Origin: Polaribacter butkevichii | GTDB taxonomy: Bacteria > Bacteroidota > Bacteroidia > Flavobacteriales > Flavobacteriaceae | Length of the DNA: 64,000 nt | Direction of reading: 5' to 3' | Assembly: GCF_038024105.1 (NCBI RefSeq) | Contig: NZ_CP150661.1 | Location: forward strand, 3,439,501 to 3,503,500 | In this document: positions 9,559 through 18,194 of the stretch, piece after piece | How the letters are laid out: the number at the start of each line of letters is the position of its first letter | Position numbering within the stretch: the stretch's first letter is position 1 | Translations under genes and position numbers: made by a program | The notes under the pieces: model-generated | Databases searched by the model: none | What the model saw: the letters and a program-made list of their open reading frames with translations, nothing else | Told to the model about the DNA's origin: nothing

Positions 9559-10803
9559 CTATTCTTTACTGTAAGGTATTTTTAAAATAACTTTTGTGCC
9601 TTCTGTAATATTTTCATACTCAAAACCAATATCTGAATTGTAATATGTTTTTAGTAATGCTAATCTTTCTTTTATTGCCTTGGTAGAGAAAGAAACTTCT
9701 TTGTTGTGGTTTTTTTTATTTATTTCTTCAGAAACTTTTATACCAACACCATTGTCTGTAATTATACATTTAAAAACGGTATTTAGAGAAAATTCAATTT
9801 TCACTTTTTTGATACCTTCTGTTTTGTGTAATAGCCCATGTTTTAAAGCGTTTTCTATGAATGGTTGAATAATCATTGATGGTATTTTTATATCTTCAAT
9901 AGAATTTTCTCCTATAATTATATATTCGAAATCTTCTCTAAAACGTAGTTTTTCTAATTCTAAATATTTTTTTAAAAGAGATAATTCTTCATCGAATTCA
10001 ATAAAACTTTTCTCACTCATGTTTAAATTTTCTCTAATTAATGAGGCAAATTTAGTTAAGTAATTATAGGCTTCATGTTTGTCGCCTTTTAAAACTAAGC
10101 TCTGTATAGAATTCATTGCATTAAACATAAAATGCGGATTCATTTGTGCTTTTAATGATTTTAGTTGCAGATGTGCCAACTCACTTTTTTTGCGTTCTTC
10201 TAACTCTAGATAAGCCAATTCTAATTCTTGTTTGCTTTTTAGTAACCTTTCTTCACTTTTTTTGTTTAAAACTTTAGAGTAATTGAGGATAACATAGGTA
10301 CCTGTAAAAACGGCGAGAATTAATCCAGGATTCATCATTTTTTCTGGATACAGATTTGTATCTAATGTAAAAGGAACGTAATAAAGTAGCCAACAAATAA
10401 ACATAATAGATATGGTAATCCATTTTTTATCAATAAAAACAAGAGCTATCAAAGGAAAAACAAAATAGAAATTTTCCATGAGACGAAGAGGTTCTATAAA
10501 GTTTGCAAAAATAAATGTTACAGAAATTAGTGCCAAAATGTAAATTACTCTTGCTAAGGTATAAAGTTGTTTTTTTTGTAAAAAGAATACTAATATTATA
10601 GCTAAGAAAGAAAAAAGATGAACTTTTAAACTGTTTAGAAAATTTTGACTAAAAAAAGGATCTAAACTGATAAATAATAAAATAGAAAATCCCCATGTTA
10701 AACAGAATGCATTTAATAAACGAATTTTTTTATGTTCTTTTTTGGCATCATTGTAAATACCAATATTTACTATTTTTGAGTAAGTTTTTTTAATTATATT
10801 CAT
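9559..10803 (-). CDS. LytS/YehU-type membrane sensor histidine kinase
   Basis: 414 residues from the ATG at 10803 (MNIIKKTYSK); a TTG five codons earlier is possible. About six membrane segments lie between residues 30 and 180, then a charged coiled-coil linker (KKSEERLLKSKQELELAYLE). The His_kinase domain follows, with NPHF at about 222-225 (phospho-acceptor His224) and an HATPase_c region with PSMIIQPFIENALKHGL and DNGVGI. The sensor has no periplasmic domain and probably detects a membrane or cell-envelope signal. It pairs with the LytTR regulator downstream and has its own paired TTTCCRAA repeats upstream, suggesting autoregulation. Confidence 0.92.
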   Translation of the reverse strand: MNIIKKTYSKIVNIGIYNDAKKEHKKIRLLNAFCLTWGFSILLFISLDPFFSQNFLNSLKVHLFSFLAIILVFFLQKKQLYTLARVIYILALISVTFIFANFIEPLRLMENFYFVFPLIALVFIDKKWITISIMFICWLLYYVPFTLDTNLYPEKMMNPGLILAVFTGTYVILNYSKVLNKKSEERLLKSKQELELAYLELEERKKSELAHLQLKSLKAQMNPHFMFNAMNSIQSLVLKGDKHEAYNYLTKFASLIRENLNMSEKSFIEFDEELSLLKKYLELEKLRFREDFEYIIIGENSIEDIKIPSMIIQPFIENALKHGLLHKTEGIKKVKIEFSLNTVFKCIITDNGVGIKVSEEINKKNHNKEVSFSTKAIKERLALLKTYYNSDIGFEYENITEGTKVILKIPYSKE

Positions 10804-10887
10804 CAATAAAAATTTCAATACTTTAAAAGTAATATAAACTTGTTAGAAATAAGTTTTAATGTTTGTTATTAATATTAAGACTTACTC

Positions 10888-10924
10888 TTAAAACTTTCCA
10901 AAAGGTAATTAAAACTTTCCGAAA
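10888..10924 (-). promoter_or_regulatory. Candidate LytTR operator upstream of the sensor kinase gene
   Basis: AAAACTTTCC occurs at 10890-10899 and again at 10911-10920, phased 21 bp apart, followed by AAAAG and GAAAT. The core resembles the TTTCCGAA repeats at 8625-8654. The site is about 87-120 bp upstream of the kinase start. It occupies part of the 347-bp gap between the kinase start and the end of dnaK; the rest of the gap holds a terminator and a structured repeat. Confidence 0.5.
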
Positions 10925-10950
10925 TAATTTATTGTGGTAATTTTATGTCA

Positions 10951-10983
10951 TAAAAAAACGCAATCAAATGAATGATTGCGTTT
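10951..10983 (-). terminator. Rho-independent terminator, probably for dnaK; copy of the one at 4652
   Basis: AACGCAATCA (10957-10966) and TGATTGCGTT (10973-10982) enclose AATGAA; seven T residues follow on the minus strand. It lies about 170 bp beyond the dnaK stop. The whole hairpin and part of its flanks match the terminator at 4645-4680. Confidence 0.8.
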
Positions 10984-11050
10984 TAGTTATTTATAGAAAA
11001 GATGTTTTTTCTTTTTAGTATAAATCTCAAATCAAGTTTAGAAAACTTTT

Positions 11051-11153
11051 ATGAGATCCCAATGAATAATCACGGATTTCTTTATGAAGATCCCTCTTTC
11101 ATCGGGATAAGCGATTCATACAATTTTGTTTTACAAAATTGGTTCTCTGCTTA
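11051..11153 (-). repeat. Structured 3' repeat beginning at the dnaK stop codon
   Basis: Read on the minus strand, the element starts TAAGCAGAGAACC, where TAA is the dnaK stop. It continues with an 8-bp hairpin (CAATTTTG/CAAAATTG, 11121-11141), then TGAATCGCTTAT and a second hairpin with ATCCC/GGGAT arms, and ends near GGGATCTCAT. The same order occurs after the AhpD-like gene at 46993-47179, with different stem sequences that still pair. It is a dispersed intergenic element, possibly acting in mRNA 3' ends. Confidence 0.7.
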
Positions 11154-13052
11154 TTTTACTTCTTCAAAATCTACATCTTCAACATTGTCTCCCTGAGCAT
11201 CTGCTTCTGGTTGCGCTTGTTGAGCACCAGCATCAGCTCCTGCAGCTCCTTGTTCAGCAGCATACATTTCTTCTGAGGCAACTTTCCAAGCTTCATTAAT
11301 CTTTTCCATAGCAGCATCAATTTGTGCTAAATCTTTAGATTCATGAGCAGCTTTTAATTCTACTAAAGCAGCTTCAATTGGTCCTTTTTTATCCGCAGAT
11401 AATTTGTCTCCAAATTCTTTTAATTGTTTTTCCGTTTGGAAAATCATAGAATCTGCTCCGTTTACTTTTTCTGCAGTTTCTTTAGCAACTTTATCAGCAT
11501 CAGCATTTGCTTCTGCATCTTTTCTCATTTTTTCAATTTCTTCTTCAGATAAACCAGAAGAAGCTTCAATTCTAATTTCATGAGATTTGTTAGTTCCTTT
11601 GTCTAAAGCAGAAACTTTAATAATACCATTTGCATCAATATCAAAAGTTACTTCAATTTGAGGAATTCCTCTTTGTGCTGGTGGTAAACCATCTAAATGG
11701 AAACGACCAATAGTATTATTATCTGCCGCCATTGCTCTTTCACCTTGTAAAACGTGAATTTCTACAGATGGTTGATTGTCTACTGCTGTAGAGAATACTT
11801 GAGATTTTTTTGTAGGAATGGTTGTGTTTGCATCAATTAATTTTGTGAAAACATTACCCATTGTTTCAATACCTAAAGATAAAGGTGTAACGTCTAATAA
11901 CAATACATCTTTAACATCTCCAGATAAAACTCCACCTTGAATTGCAGCTCCTAAAGCAACAACTTCATCAGGGTTTACTCCTTTACTTGGCGCTTTTCCA
12001 AAGAATTTCTCAACAGCTTCTTGTACAGCAGGTATTCTTGTAGAACCACCAACTAATACAATTTCATCGATATCAGAAATAGTTAAATCAGCATTTTTTA
12101 AAGCAGTTTGACAAGGCTCAATAGTTCTTTTTATTAAATCGTCAATTAATTGCTCAAATTTAGATCTAGATAATGTTCTTACTAAGTGTTTTGGTCCGCT
12201 AGCAGTAGCAGTAACATAAGGTAAGTTAATTTCTGTAGATGCAGAAGAAGATAATTCAATCTTCGCTTTTTCTGCAGCTTCTTTTAAACGTTGTAAAGAC
12301 ATTGGGTCTTTACGTAAATCTAAATCTTCATCAGCTTTAAACTCTTCTGCTAACCAGTTAATGATTCTTTCATCAACATCATCACCACCTAAATGTGTAT
12401 CTCCATCAGTAGCTAATACTTCAAAAACACCATCTCCTAATTCTAAGATAGAAACATCATGTGTTCCACCACCAAAATCAAAAACAACAATTTTTTTATC
12501 GTCGTTAGACTTATCTAAACCATAAGCTAATGCAGCAGCAGTAGGCTCGTTTATAATTCTTTTTACTTGTAAACCTGCAATTTCACCAGCTTCTTTAGTA
12601 GCTTGTCTTTGTGCATCGTTAAAATATGCTGGTACAGTAATAACTGCTTCAGAAACTTCAGTTCCTAAGTAATCTTCAGCGGTTTTTTTCATTTTTTGTA
12701 ACACCATTGCAGAAATTTCTTGAGGCGTATATAAACGACCATCAATATCTACTCTAGGTGTATCATTATCTCCTTTTACTACTTTATAAGGAACTCTTGT
12801 TGCTTCTTGGGTAGATTCAGAAAATTTGTTACCCATAAAACGTTTAATAGAATAAACTGTTTTTGTAGGGTTTGTTACAGCTTGTCTTTTAGCTGGGTCA
12901 CCAATTTTACGTTCTCCTCCTTCTACAAAGGCAACGATAGATGGGGTAGTTCTTTTTCCTTCTGCGTTAGGAATTACAACTGGCTCATTACCTTCCATTA
13001 CAGAAACACAAGAGTTTGTTGTACCTAAATCAATTCCAATTATTTTACTCAT
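11151..13052 (-). CDS. dnaK: Molecular chaperone DnaK (Hsp70)
   Basis: 633 residues, full length. It has the N-terminal ATPase signature [18 protein letters not shown], the second signature [16 protein letters not shown] and the third [13 protein letters not shown]. The substrate-binding domain starts after [11 protein letters not shown], and the helical lid ends in an Ala/Gln/Gly-rich tail and acidic DVDFEEVK end. DnaK folds nascent and stressed proteins with DnaJ and GrpE, which are not in this window. It is transcribed alone; a 9-bp inverted repeat and a TTGGCAC-type element lie upstream. The stop codon is the first triplet of a dispersed structured repeat. Confidence 0.99.
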   Translation of the reverse strand: MSKIIGIDLGTTNSCVSVMEGNEPVVIPNAEGKRTTPSIVAFVEGGERKIGDPAKRQAVTNPTKTVYSIKRFMGNKFSESTQEATRVPYKVVKGDNDTPRVDIDGRLYTPQEISAMVLQKMKKTAEDYLGTEVSEAVITVPAYFNDAQRQATKEAGEIAGLQVKRIINEPTAAALAYGLDKSNDDKKIVVFDFGGGTHDVSILELGDGVFEVLATDGDTHLGGDDVDERIINWLAEEFKADEDLDLRKDPMSLQRLKEAAEKAKIELSSSASTEINLPYVTATASGPKHLVRTLSRSKFEQLIDDLIKRTIEPCQTALKNADLTISDIDEIVLVGGSTRIPAVQEAVEKFFGKAPSKGVNPDEVVALGAAIQGGVLSGDVKDVLLLDVTPLSLGIETMGNVFTKLIDANTTIPTKKSQVFSTAVDNQPSVEIHVLQGERAMAADNNTIGRFHLDGLPPAQRGIPQIEVTFDIDANGIIKVSALDKGTNKSHEIRIEASSGLSEEEIEKMRKDAEANADADKVAKETAEKVNGADSMIFQTEKQLKEFGDKLSADKKGPIEAALVELKAAHESKDLAQIDAAMEKINEAWKVASEEMYAAEQGAAGADAGAQQAQPEADAQGDNVEDVDFEEVK

Positions 13053-13100
13053 AATAATCTATTTATATTAGTATTTTAAATTCAATTTTACATTTTACTA

Positions 13101-13135
13101 CTAGTCAAATCGTGTGCCAACTCCTTTTTGACTAG
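13101..13135 (-). promoter_or_regulatory. Candidate dnaK control region: 9-bp inverted repeat over a TTGGCAC-N5-TTGA element
   Basis: CTAGTCAAA (13101-13109) and TTTGACTAG (13127-13135) form a perfect inverted repeat with a 17-bp spacer, ending 49 bp before the dnaK ATG. Within it the minus strand (13120-13103) reads TTGGCACACGATTTGACT. This matches the sigma-54 -24 element TGGCAC and most of the -12 element (TTGA instead of TTGC) at normal spacing. It is not a CIRCE element. Function is inferred. Confidence 0.4.
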
Positions 13136-13244
13136 GAAATGTCAGTTATTTTTTTTATTTTTTTTAAATTGATGTGACATTATGACATAAAATGTATCTA
13201 ATATATTGAATAGGAAGAATATTAGAAATGATTTTTTATTTTCT

Positions 13245-13252
13245 TATATTTG
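13245..13252 (+). promoter_or_regulatory. Bacteroidota -7 promoter element upstream of the DUF2853 gene
   Basis: TATATTTG matches the TAnnTTTG consensus and lies 50 bp before the start at 13303. No good TTG -33 element is seen. Confidence 0.4.
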
Positions 13253-13302
13253 GATAGTTCTATTCTAAATGAAATAAATCTAATATATTTAAAAAAAAAA
13301 TC

Positions 13303-13641
13303 ATGAGTAAATTTGACGAGAAAGTAGCACAGTATTCTAAGTTTATGGACGAGAAAGGTTTAAAATACGATTCAGACTTATTAAAAGCGGTAACAAAAGG
13401 ATTGGGACCGTCTATTTATAAAAAAGATGCAGAAACAGTATCTGGTTCAGATGCTAAAGAATTGGCAACAGTTAAAAATAATTTTTTAATTAAAAAATTA
13501 GGTTTAGCAGACGGACCAAAATTAGATGAAGCAATAGATAAAGTGGTTACTGCAATAGGTAAATCTGAAAGAAATAAATATAGAGCTGTAGTATATTATA
13601 TGCTTGCGGTTGAATTTGGTAAAGAATCTATATATAAATAA
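13303..13641 (+). CDS. DUF2853 family protein
   Basis: 112 residues, soluble and Lys-rich, starting MSKFDEKVAQYSKFMDEKGL and ending YMLAVEFGKESIYK. The whole length matches the small DUF2853 family as I know it, a mostly helical family without assigned function (STVTKGLGPSIY-like and KYRAVVYYMLA segments). A nine-A tract precedes the ATG, and a strong terminator follows. It is monocistronic and divergent from dnaK, sharing its intergenic region; this could mean stress expression but that is inference. Confidence 0.8.
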   Translation: MSKFDEKVAQYSKFMDEKGLKYDSDLLKAVTKGLGPSIYKKDAETVSGSDAKELATVKNNFLIKKLGLADGPKLDEAIDKVVTAIGKSERNKYRAVVYYMLAVEFGKESIYK

Positions 13642-13662
13642 GATTTCTATTATATTTTTCAT

Positions 13663-13693
13663 AAAAAATCCAGCTCATTGAGTTGGATTTTTT
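13663..13693. terminator. Bidirectional terminator after the DUF2853 gene
   Basis: AAAAAATCCAGCTC, a short loop, and GAGTTGGATTTTTT form a near-perfect stem with A and T runs on either side, 22 bp after the stop at 13641. Confidence 0.85.
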
Positions 13694-13727
13694 ACATTTA
13701 CAGCGATTCTTACTTTAAACCTTACGG

Positions 13728-15152
13728 ATGTCGCAATTTATTAGTGTTTTTGATATGCTTAAAATAGGTGTTGGACCTTCAAGTTCTCATACACTAGGTC
13801 CTTGGCGAGCAGCCGAACAATGGATTTGTCAATTAAAAGAAAATAAAAAATTTCATTTAGTTGATGGTATTCAGGTAGATTTATATGGTTCTCTTTCTTT
13901 AACAGGAAAAGGACACGCAACCGATTTGGCTATTCAGTTAGGTTTAACTGGGGCAGATCCAGAATATGTGCCTATTGAAACTATTGGAGATATTATTAAT
14001 GACATTAAAAATAATGAACTTATCTCTTTTAATGGCGAAAAAAATGTGCCGTTTTATAAAACATCTATAGTTTTTAATAGAGAGTTTTTGCCTTTTCATG
14101 CAAACGGAATTACTTTTCGTGGTTATTTTAAAGGAGACGAAATTTCTACTCAAACGTATTTTTCTATTGGAGGTGGTTTTATTGTACAAGAAAATGATCA
14201 TTTAGTAGAAGAAATAGAAATCAATAAAAAGAATTTTCCTTTTCCTATTAATAGAGCTATTCAATTAGAGGAATATTGTGAAAAAGAAAATTTATTAATT
14301 TCGGACATTGTGTATTTAAATGAGTTAGAACTTAATTCTGCTGAATTTATTGATAAAGAAATTCATAGAATTTGGGATACTATGTTAGAATGCATGTATA
14401 CAGGCTGTCATACCAAAGGGATTCTTCCTGGAGGTTTAAATGTAAAAAGACGTGCTTTTGATACACATCAAAAATTAATAAAAGATACTAGTTATACAAA
14501 CCCGAAAGAGTGGATTACTGCTATTAGAAGTACAGAAGTAAAATTTAGAGAAATTTTAAAATGGGTAAGTTGTTTTGCCTTGTCTGTTAACGAAGTAAAT
14601 GCAGCTTTGGGTAGAGTAGTGACTGCGCCTACAAACGGAAGTGCAGGTGTAATACCGGCTGTTTTAATGTATTATATGGTGATAGAAAATCACGATGCGG
14701 ATTTTAATCAGGTTAAAAAATTCTTATTAACGGCTGGTGAAATTGGTAGTATTTTTAAGAAAAATGCCACAATATCTGCAGCAATGGGAGGATGTCAGGC
14801 AGAAATAGGAGTGTCTTCTGCAATGGCAGCAGCTGCTTTAACTGAGTTGTTAGGTGGTACAGCAGCCCAAGCTTTATCTGCAGCAGAAATAGCCATGGAA
14901 CATCACTTAGGTTTAACTTGCGATCCTATTGGTGGTTTGGTACAAGTACCTTGTATTGAGCGTAATTCTATGGGAGCTATAAAAGCGATTCATGCCGCAG
15001 AAATGGCGTTAGAAACAAATCCAAAAGAAGCTTTGGTGCATTTAGATAGCGTAATTGATACCATGTGGGAAACCGCAAAAGACATGAATAAAAATTATAA
15101 AGAAACTTCTGAAGGTGGTTTAGCCGTTACGGTTAGAATTGTAGATTGTTAG
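13728..15152 (+). CDS. sdaA: L-serine ammonia-lyase (serine dehydratase), iron-sulfur type
   Basis: 474 residues, the fused single-chain form. The beta domain (about 1-165) starts with [20 protein letters not shown]. The alpha domain (about 200-470) has the substrate and Fe-S segments: [30 protein letters not shown] and [18 protein letters not shown]. Three cysteines in these segments are the likely [4Fe-4S] ligands. It deaminates L-serine to pyruvate and ammonia. The stop codon TAG overlaps the first base pairs of a 7-bp tandem repeat; the convergent neighbour is yaaA. Confidence 0.96.
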   Translation: MSQFISVFDMLKIGVGPSSSHTLGPWRAAEQWICQLKENKKFHLVDGIQVDLYGSLSLTGKGHATDLAIQLGLTGADPEYVPIETIGDIINDIKNNELISFNGEKNVPFYKTSIVFNREFLPFHANGITFRGYFKGDEISTQTYFSIGGGFIVQENDHLVEEIEINKKNFPFPINRAIQLEEYCEKENLLISDIVYLNELELNSAEFIDKEIHRIWDTMLECMYTGCHTKGILPGGLNVKRRAFDTHQKLIKDTSYTNPKEWITAIRSTEVKFREILKWVSCFALSVNEVNAALGRVVTAPTNGSAGVIPAVLMYYMVIENHDADFNQVKKFLLTAGEIGSIFKKNATISAAMGGCQAEIGVSSAMAAAALTELLGGTAAQALSAAEIAMEHHLGLTCDPIGGLVQVPCIERNSMGAIKAIHAAEMALETNPKEALVHLDSVIDTMWETAKDMNKNYKETSEGGLAVTVRIVDC

Positions 15153-15317
15153 TATTCAGTATTCAGTATTCAGTATTCAGTGGGCAGTGGCAGTTAGTTT
15201 GTAACTGAAGACAGCCAACTGCTATTAGAAATGGTTAACTTTTTTAAGGGGTAAAGATCAGGCAATAGCAATCAACAGTGAGAAACTGATAACTGCTACT
15301 GCTAACTGCCAACTTTT
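15151..15317. repeat. Tandem AGTATTC and CAGTTGGCAGT-type inverted repeats between sdaA and yaaA
   Basis: Four perfect copies of AGTATTC run from 15151 to 15178, followed by GGGCAGTGGCAGTTAG-type sequence. The far end reads AACTGATAACTGCTACTGC then TAACTGCCAAC, roughly the inverse of the left part. The element fills the gap between the two convergent stop codons. A related fragment (ACTGAATACAGCAACTGCC) is at about 36640. Confidence 0.75.
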
Positions 15318-16076
15318 TTAACGTGTAAAAACCAAATCATTTCCAGAAGATAATTCTTCAGAAAAACGATATTTATCAACATTAAAGCCTTTTAAGTCTT
15401 CAATCGTTTTTACGTTATTGTCTATAATATAACGTACCATTAGGCCACGAGCTATTTTAGCATAGGTCATTACAATTTTATATTCTCCGTTTTTAAAATC
15501 TTTAAAAATAGGAGTAATCATTGGTACTTTTAAAACCTTTTTAGGAATCACTTTAAAGTATTCTGTACTAGCTAAATTAACTAGTAATTCGCCATCTTCT
15601 AATTCTTCGTTTAACGCATTTGCAACCGTGTTGTCCCAGAATTTGTATAGATTTTCTGTTTTACCAACTTTTAATTTGGTTCCCATTTCTAATCGATAAG
15701 GCTGAATTAAATCTAAAGGTTTTAAAATACCATAAAGGCCAGATAAAATTCTTAAGTTATTTTGCAATAATGGTAATTTTTCCTCAGCGATAGAATTTAC
15801 ATCAATACCCTTAAAAACAGCACCTGTAAATGCGTAAATTGCTTGTTTTGCGTTTTCGGTAGTAAACGGTGTTTGCCACGTTTGATTTCTATCATAATTT
15901 AAGGCAGACAAATCATCAGAAATTTTCATTAAATCAGATAAATTCTTCTTAGAAAGTGTTTTTAGTTTTTTATTTAGTTTTTCCGACTGGTCTAAAAATC
16001 GAGGTTGTGTATGTAAACTTGTAGGTACTTTACTTTCAAAATCTAAAGATTTTGCTGGAGATATAATGATTTTCAT
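15318..16076 (-). CDS. yaaA: Peroxide stress protein YaaA (DUF328)
   Basis: 252 residues, the usual family length. It starts with the hallmark MKIIISPAKSLDF and carries LSGLYGILKPLDLIQPYRLEMG and NLASTEYFKV, conserved in the family. YaaA lowers free intracellular iron during hydrogen-peroxide stress and binds DNA; no cofactor motif is apparent. It is single on its strand, convergent with sdaA. Confidence 0.95.
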   Translation of the reverse strand: MKIIISPAKSLDFESKVPTSLHTQPRFLDQSEKLNKKLKTLSKKNLSDLMKISDDLSALNYDRNQTWQTPFTTENAKQAIYAFTGAVFKGIDVNSIAEEKLPLLQNNLRILSGLYGILKPLDLIQPYRLEMGTKLKVGKTENLYKFWDNTVANALNEELEDGELLVNLASTEYFKVIPKKVLKVPMITPIFKDFKNGEYKIVMTYAKIARGLMVRYIIDNNVKTIEDLKGFNVDKYRFSEELSSGNDLVFTR

Positions 16077-16267
16077 GTCTTGTTATTCAGAAATAATTAA
16101 AGTATAAATGTACAAATCATTTAGGCTGTTTAAAATATATTTTAAAAGTTATAAGTAATACTGCTATAAAAAATTATAATAGAATTTATGTAATTGACAA
16201 TGCGTTTTAGAGATTTGTTAAAAAAGGTTGCATCTGTTTTTATAAAAAAGATATAGGTTAACAGCGG

Positions 16268-17080
16268 TTATTTAACCTTACTTTTTATTAAAAGAGAGAT
16301 TATTTTTTCTACACCAAAATTATCGTTACTTTCTGTAGTATAATTGGCTATTTCTATAATGTCTTTATGTGCATTTTTCATAGCAAAGCTAAAGGTTGCT
16401 TCTTTTAGCATTTCAATATCATTATGATAATCTCCAAAAACAAGTGTTTGTTCTTTTGTTATGTTTAATAGCTTTTGTACTTCTCTTAAAGCAGTACCTT
16501 TATTTGCTTTTTTATCTGAAATATCTAACCAGTTTTTACCAGAGATTTTAACTAACATTTCGTTTTCAAAAGATTTTACTTTTGGGTAAATAAAGTCTTC
16601 GGAAGAGGTAAAATGATAAATAGCTATTTTTAAATATTCTTCAGAATCTGCAATGGCCATTAAATCGTCTACAATTTTATAACTGCTATAGTATTCTTGA
16701 AATAGAGTTATAAATTCGTTATTGTTAGACTCTATAAAGGCACAATTTTTTCCGCACAAAACAATATGAGCATCCTTAATAGTTCTTAAAACAGGAATTA
16801 GAGTTTTTATTTTCTCGGCAGCAAGTGAGTTTAAAACTAATACTTTGTCTCCTTTTTTTGCGATGCCTCCGTTTTCTGCAATTACAAAAATTTCATCTTT
16901 TATAGGGGCTAGTTTGTGTACAATACTATTGTATTGCCTTCCGCTTGCCGCACAAAAAATAATGTCTTGTTTTTTTAATTGTTCAAATAAATCAAAGAAT
17001 AAGTTACTTACTTTTCCTTCAGAATTTAGTAGCGTTCCGTCCATGTCAGAAACAACTAATTTTACATTAGATAAATTCAT
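16268..17080 (-). CDS. Cof-type HAD-IIB sugar-phosphate phosphatase
   Basis: 270 residues. HAD motif I is DMDGTLLNS (nucleophile Asp12 and Asp14), motif II lies in CAASGRQY, and motif IV is FGDYHNDIEML near 215-225, with a C2-type cap between. Such enzymes dephosphorylate sugar phosphates or flavin/pyridoxal phosphates. It lies 22 bp downstream of a LacI-type regulator on the same strand, suggesting the pair is co-transcribed and concerned with carbohydrate metabolism. Substrate not readable. Confidence 0.9.
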   Translation of the reverse strand: MNLSNVKLVVSDMDGTLLNSEGKVSNLFFDLFEQLKKQDIIFCAASGRQYNSIVHKLAPIKDEIFVIAENGGIAKKGDKVLVLNSLAAEKIKTLIPVLRTIKDAHIVLCGKNCAFIESNNNEFITLFQEYYSSYKIVDDLMAIADSEEYLKIAIYHFTSSEDFIYPKVKSFENEMLVKISGKNWLDISDKKANKGTALREVQKLLNITKEQTLVFGDYHNDIEMLKEATFSFAMKNAHKDIIEIANYTTESNDNFGVEKIISLLIKSKVK

Positions 17081-17102
17081 TGTAATCTAAATGGTTAAAA
17101 AA

Positions 17103-18131
17103 TTATAAGATTTTTTTAGTAGAATTTCTTTCCACCAAATCAGTTTTAACTACTATGGTTTCGTGTTTTTTCTTAACTTTAGATTTGTCTTCTAATCGGT
17201 TAATTAGCATTTCTGCAGCTGTTGCTCCCATAATTTCTCCATGCTGACTAACAGTTGTCATTCTAGGGCTAGAGTGTCTTGCTAAAATTCCGTTAGAAAA
17301 AGAAATTACAGAAAAGTTTTCAGGTATTCTATGTCCTTTTTTAATGGCTATTTTCATAGCTGCAATGGCAGAAGATTCATCTGTAGCAATAACGCTATCT
17401 ATGGTGTTGTTTTTAAAAATTGGTTCTAAAATTTTTTCATAATTTTTATAGTTGTCATCTATGTTTATGATTAGATTTTTTTCTACTTTAATATTAAAAT
17501 CTTCTAAACCTTTTAAGTATCCTAATTGTCTTCTTCGTCCAATTTCTAAATTATTCATGGTAGATATAAAGGCAATGTTTTCATGACCAGATTTTACTAA
17601 ATAAGAAACGGTGCTTCTGGCACTATCAAAATTGTCGGTAACTACTTTGTCGCATTTTAATTTATCGGCAACTCTATCAAACATAACAATTGGCGTATCG
17701 TTATCTAAAACTTCTTGAAAATGTTTAAAATCTCCTTTAGAAATTGTTTCTTCTGCAAGCGATAAAATAAAACCATCTATACTTCCATTAGAAAGCATTT
17801 CAATAGTTTCTACTTCTTTTTTAAAAGACTCATTAGAAATGCACGAAATAATTTTATAACCTCTATCGTTTGCTACTTTTTCGATACCGTTAAAAACTTG
17901 GGCAAAGAAATAGTTTAACATGTTCGGTATGATAATTCCGATGGTTTTTGTTTGTCTGTTTTTTAAGCTAAGTGCATTAAAATTAGGTTTGTAATTTTTT
18001 TCTTTAGCGTATTTTTGAATTTTTTCTTTTGTACTTACACTGATTTCATAACTGTCATTAAGAGCTTTAGAAACAGTAGAAATAGAAACATTAAATTCTT
18101 TAGCAATGTCTTTTATGGTAAGTCTTTTCAT
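17103..18131 (-). CDS. LacI family transcriptional regulator
   Basis: 342 residues. The N-terminal helix-turn-helix and hinge (LTIKDIAKEFNVSISTVSKAL, residues 3-24) are typical LacI, followed by a periplasmic-binding-protein-like core (IGIIIPNMLNYFFAQVFNGI; VIATDESSAIAAMKIA; RMTTVSQHGEIMG). It would repress sugar-related genes and respond to a sugar ligand. The downstream HAD phosphatase is 22 bp away. No further regulon member can be deduced here. Confidence 0.93.
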   Translation of the reverse strand: MKRLTIKDIAKEFNVSISTVSKALNDSYEISVSTKEKIQKYAKEKNYKPNFNALSLKNRQTKTIGIIIPNMLNYFFAQVFNGIEKVANDRGYKIISCISNESFKKEVETIEMLSNGSIDGFILSLAEETISKGDFKHFQEVLDNDTPIVMFDRVADKLKCDKVVTDNFDSARSTVSYLVKSGHENIAFISTMNNLEIGRRRQLGYLKGLEDFNIKVEKNLIINIDDNYKNYEKILEPIFKNNTIDSVIATDESSAIAAMKIAIKKGHRIPENFSVISFSNGILARHSSPRMTTVSQHGEIMGATAAEMLINRLEDKSKVKKKHETIVVKTDLVERNSTKKIL

Positions 18132-18194
18132 ATATAAGTCAAAAAAATTAATGTCTAAAATACAAAATTCTCGGAATATAATAGCGAAAATTGA

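Noticed and set aside
11002..11196. 64-codon plus-strand frame next to dnaK
   Set aside because: It lies in the structured repeat and the antisense 3' end of dnaK; the apparent protein comes from the repeat.
15151..15178. Possible CRISPR array
   Set aside because: Seven-base head-to-tail units without spacers and without cas genes nearby.
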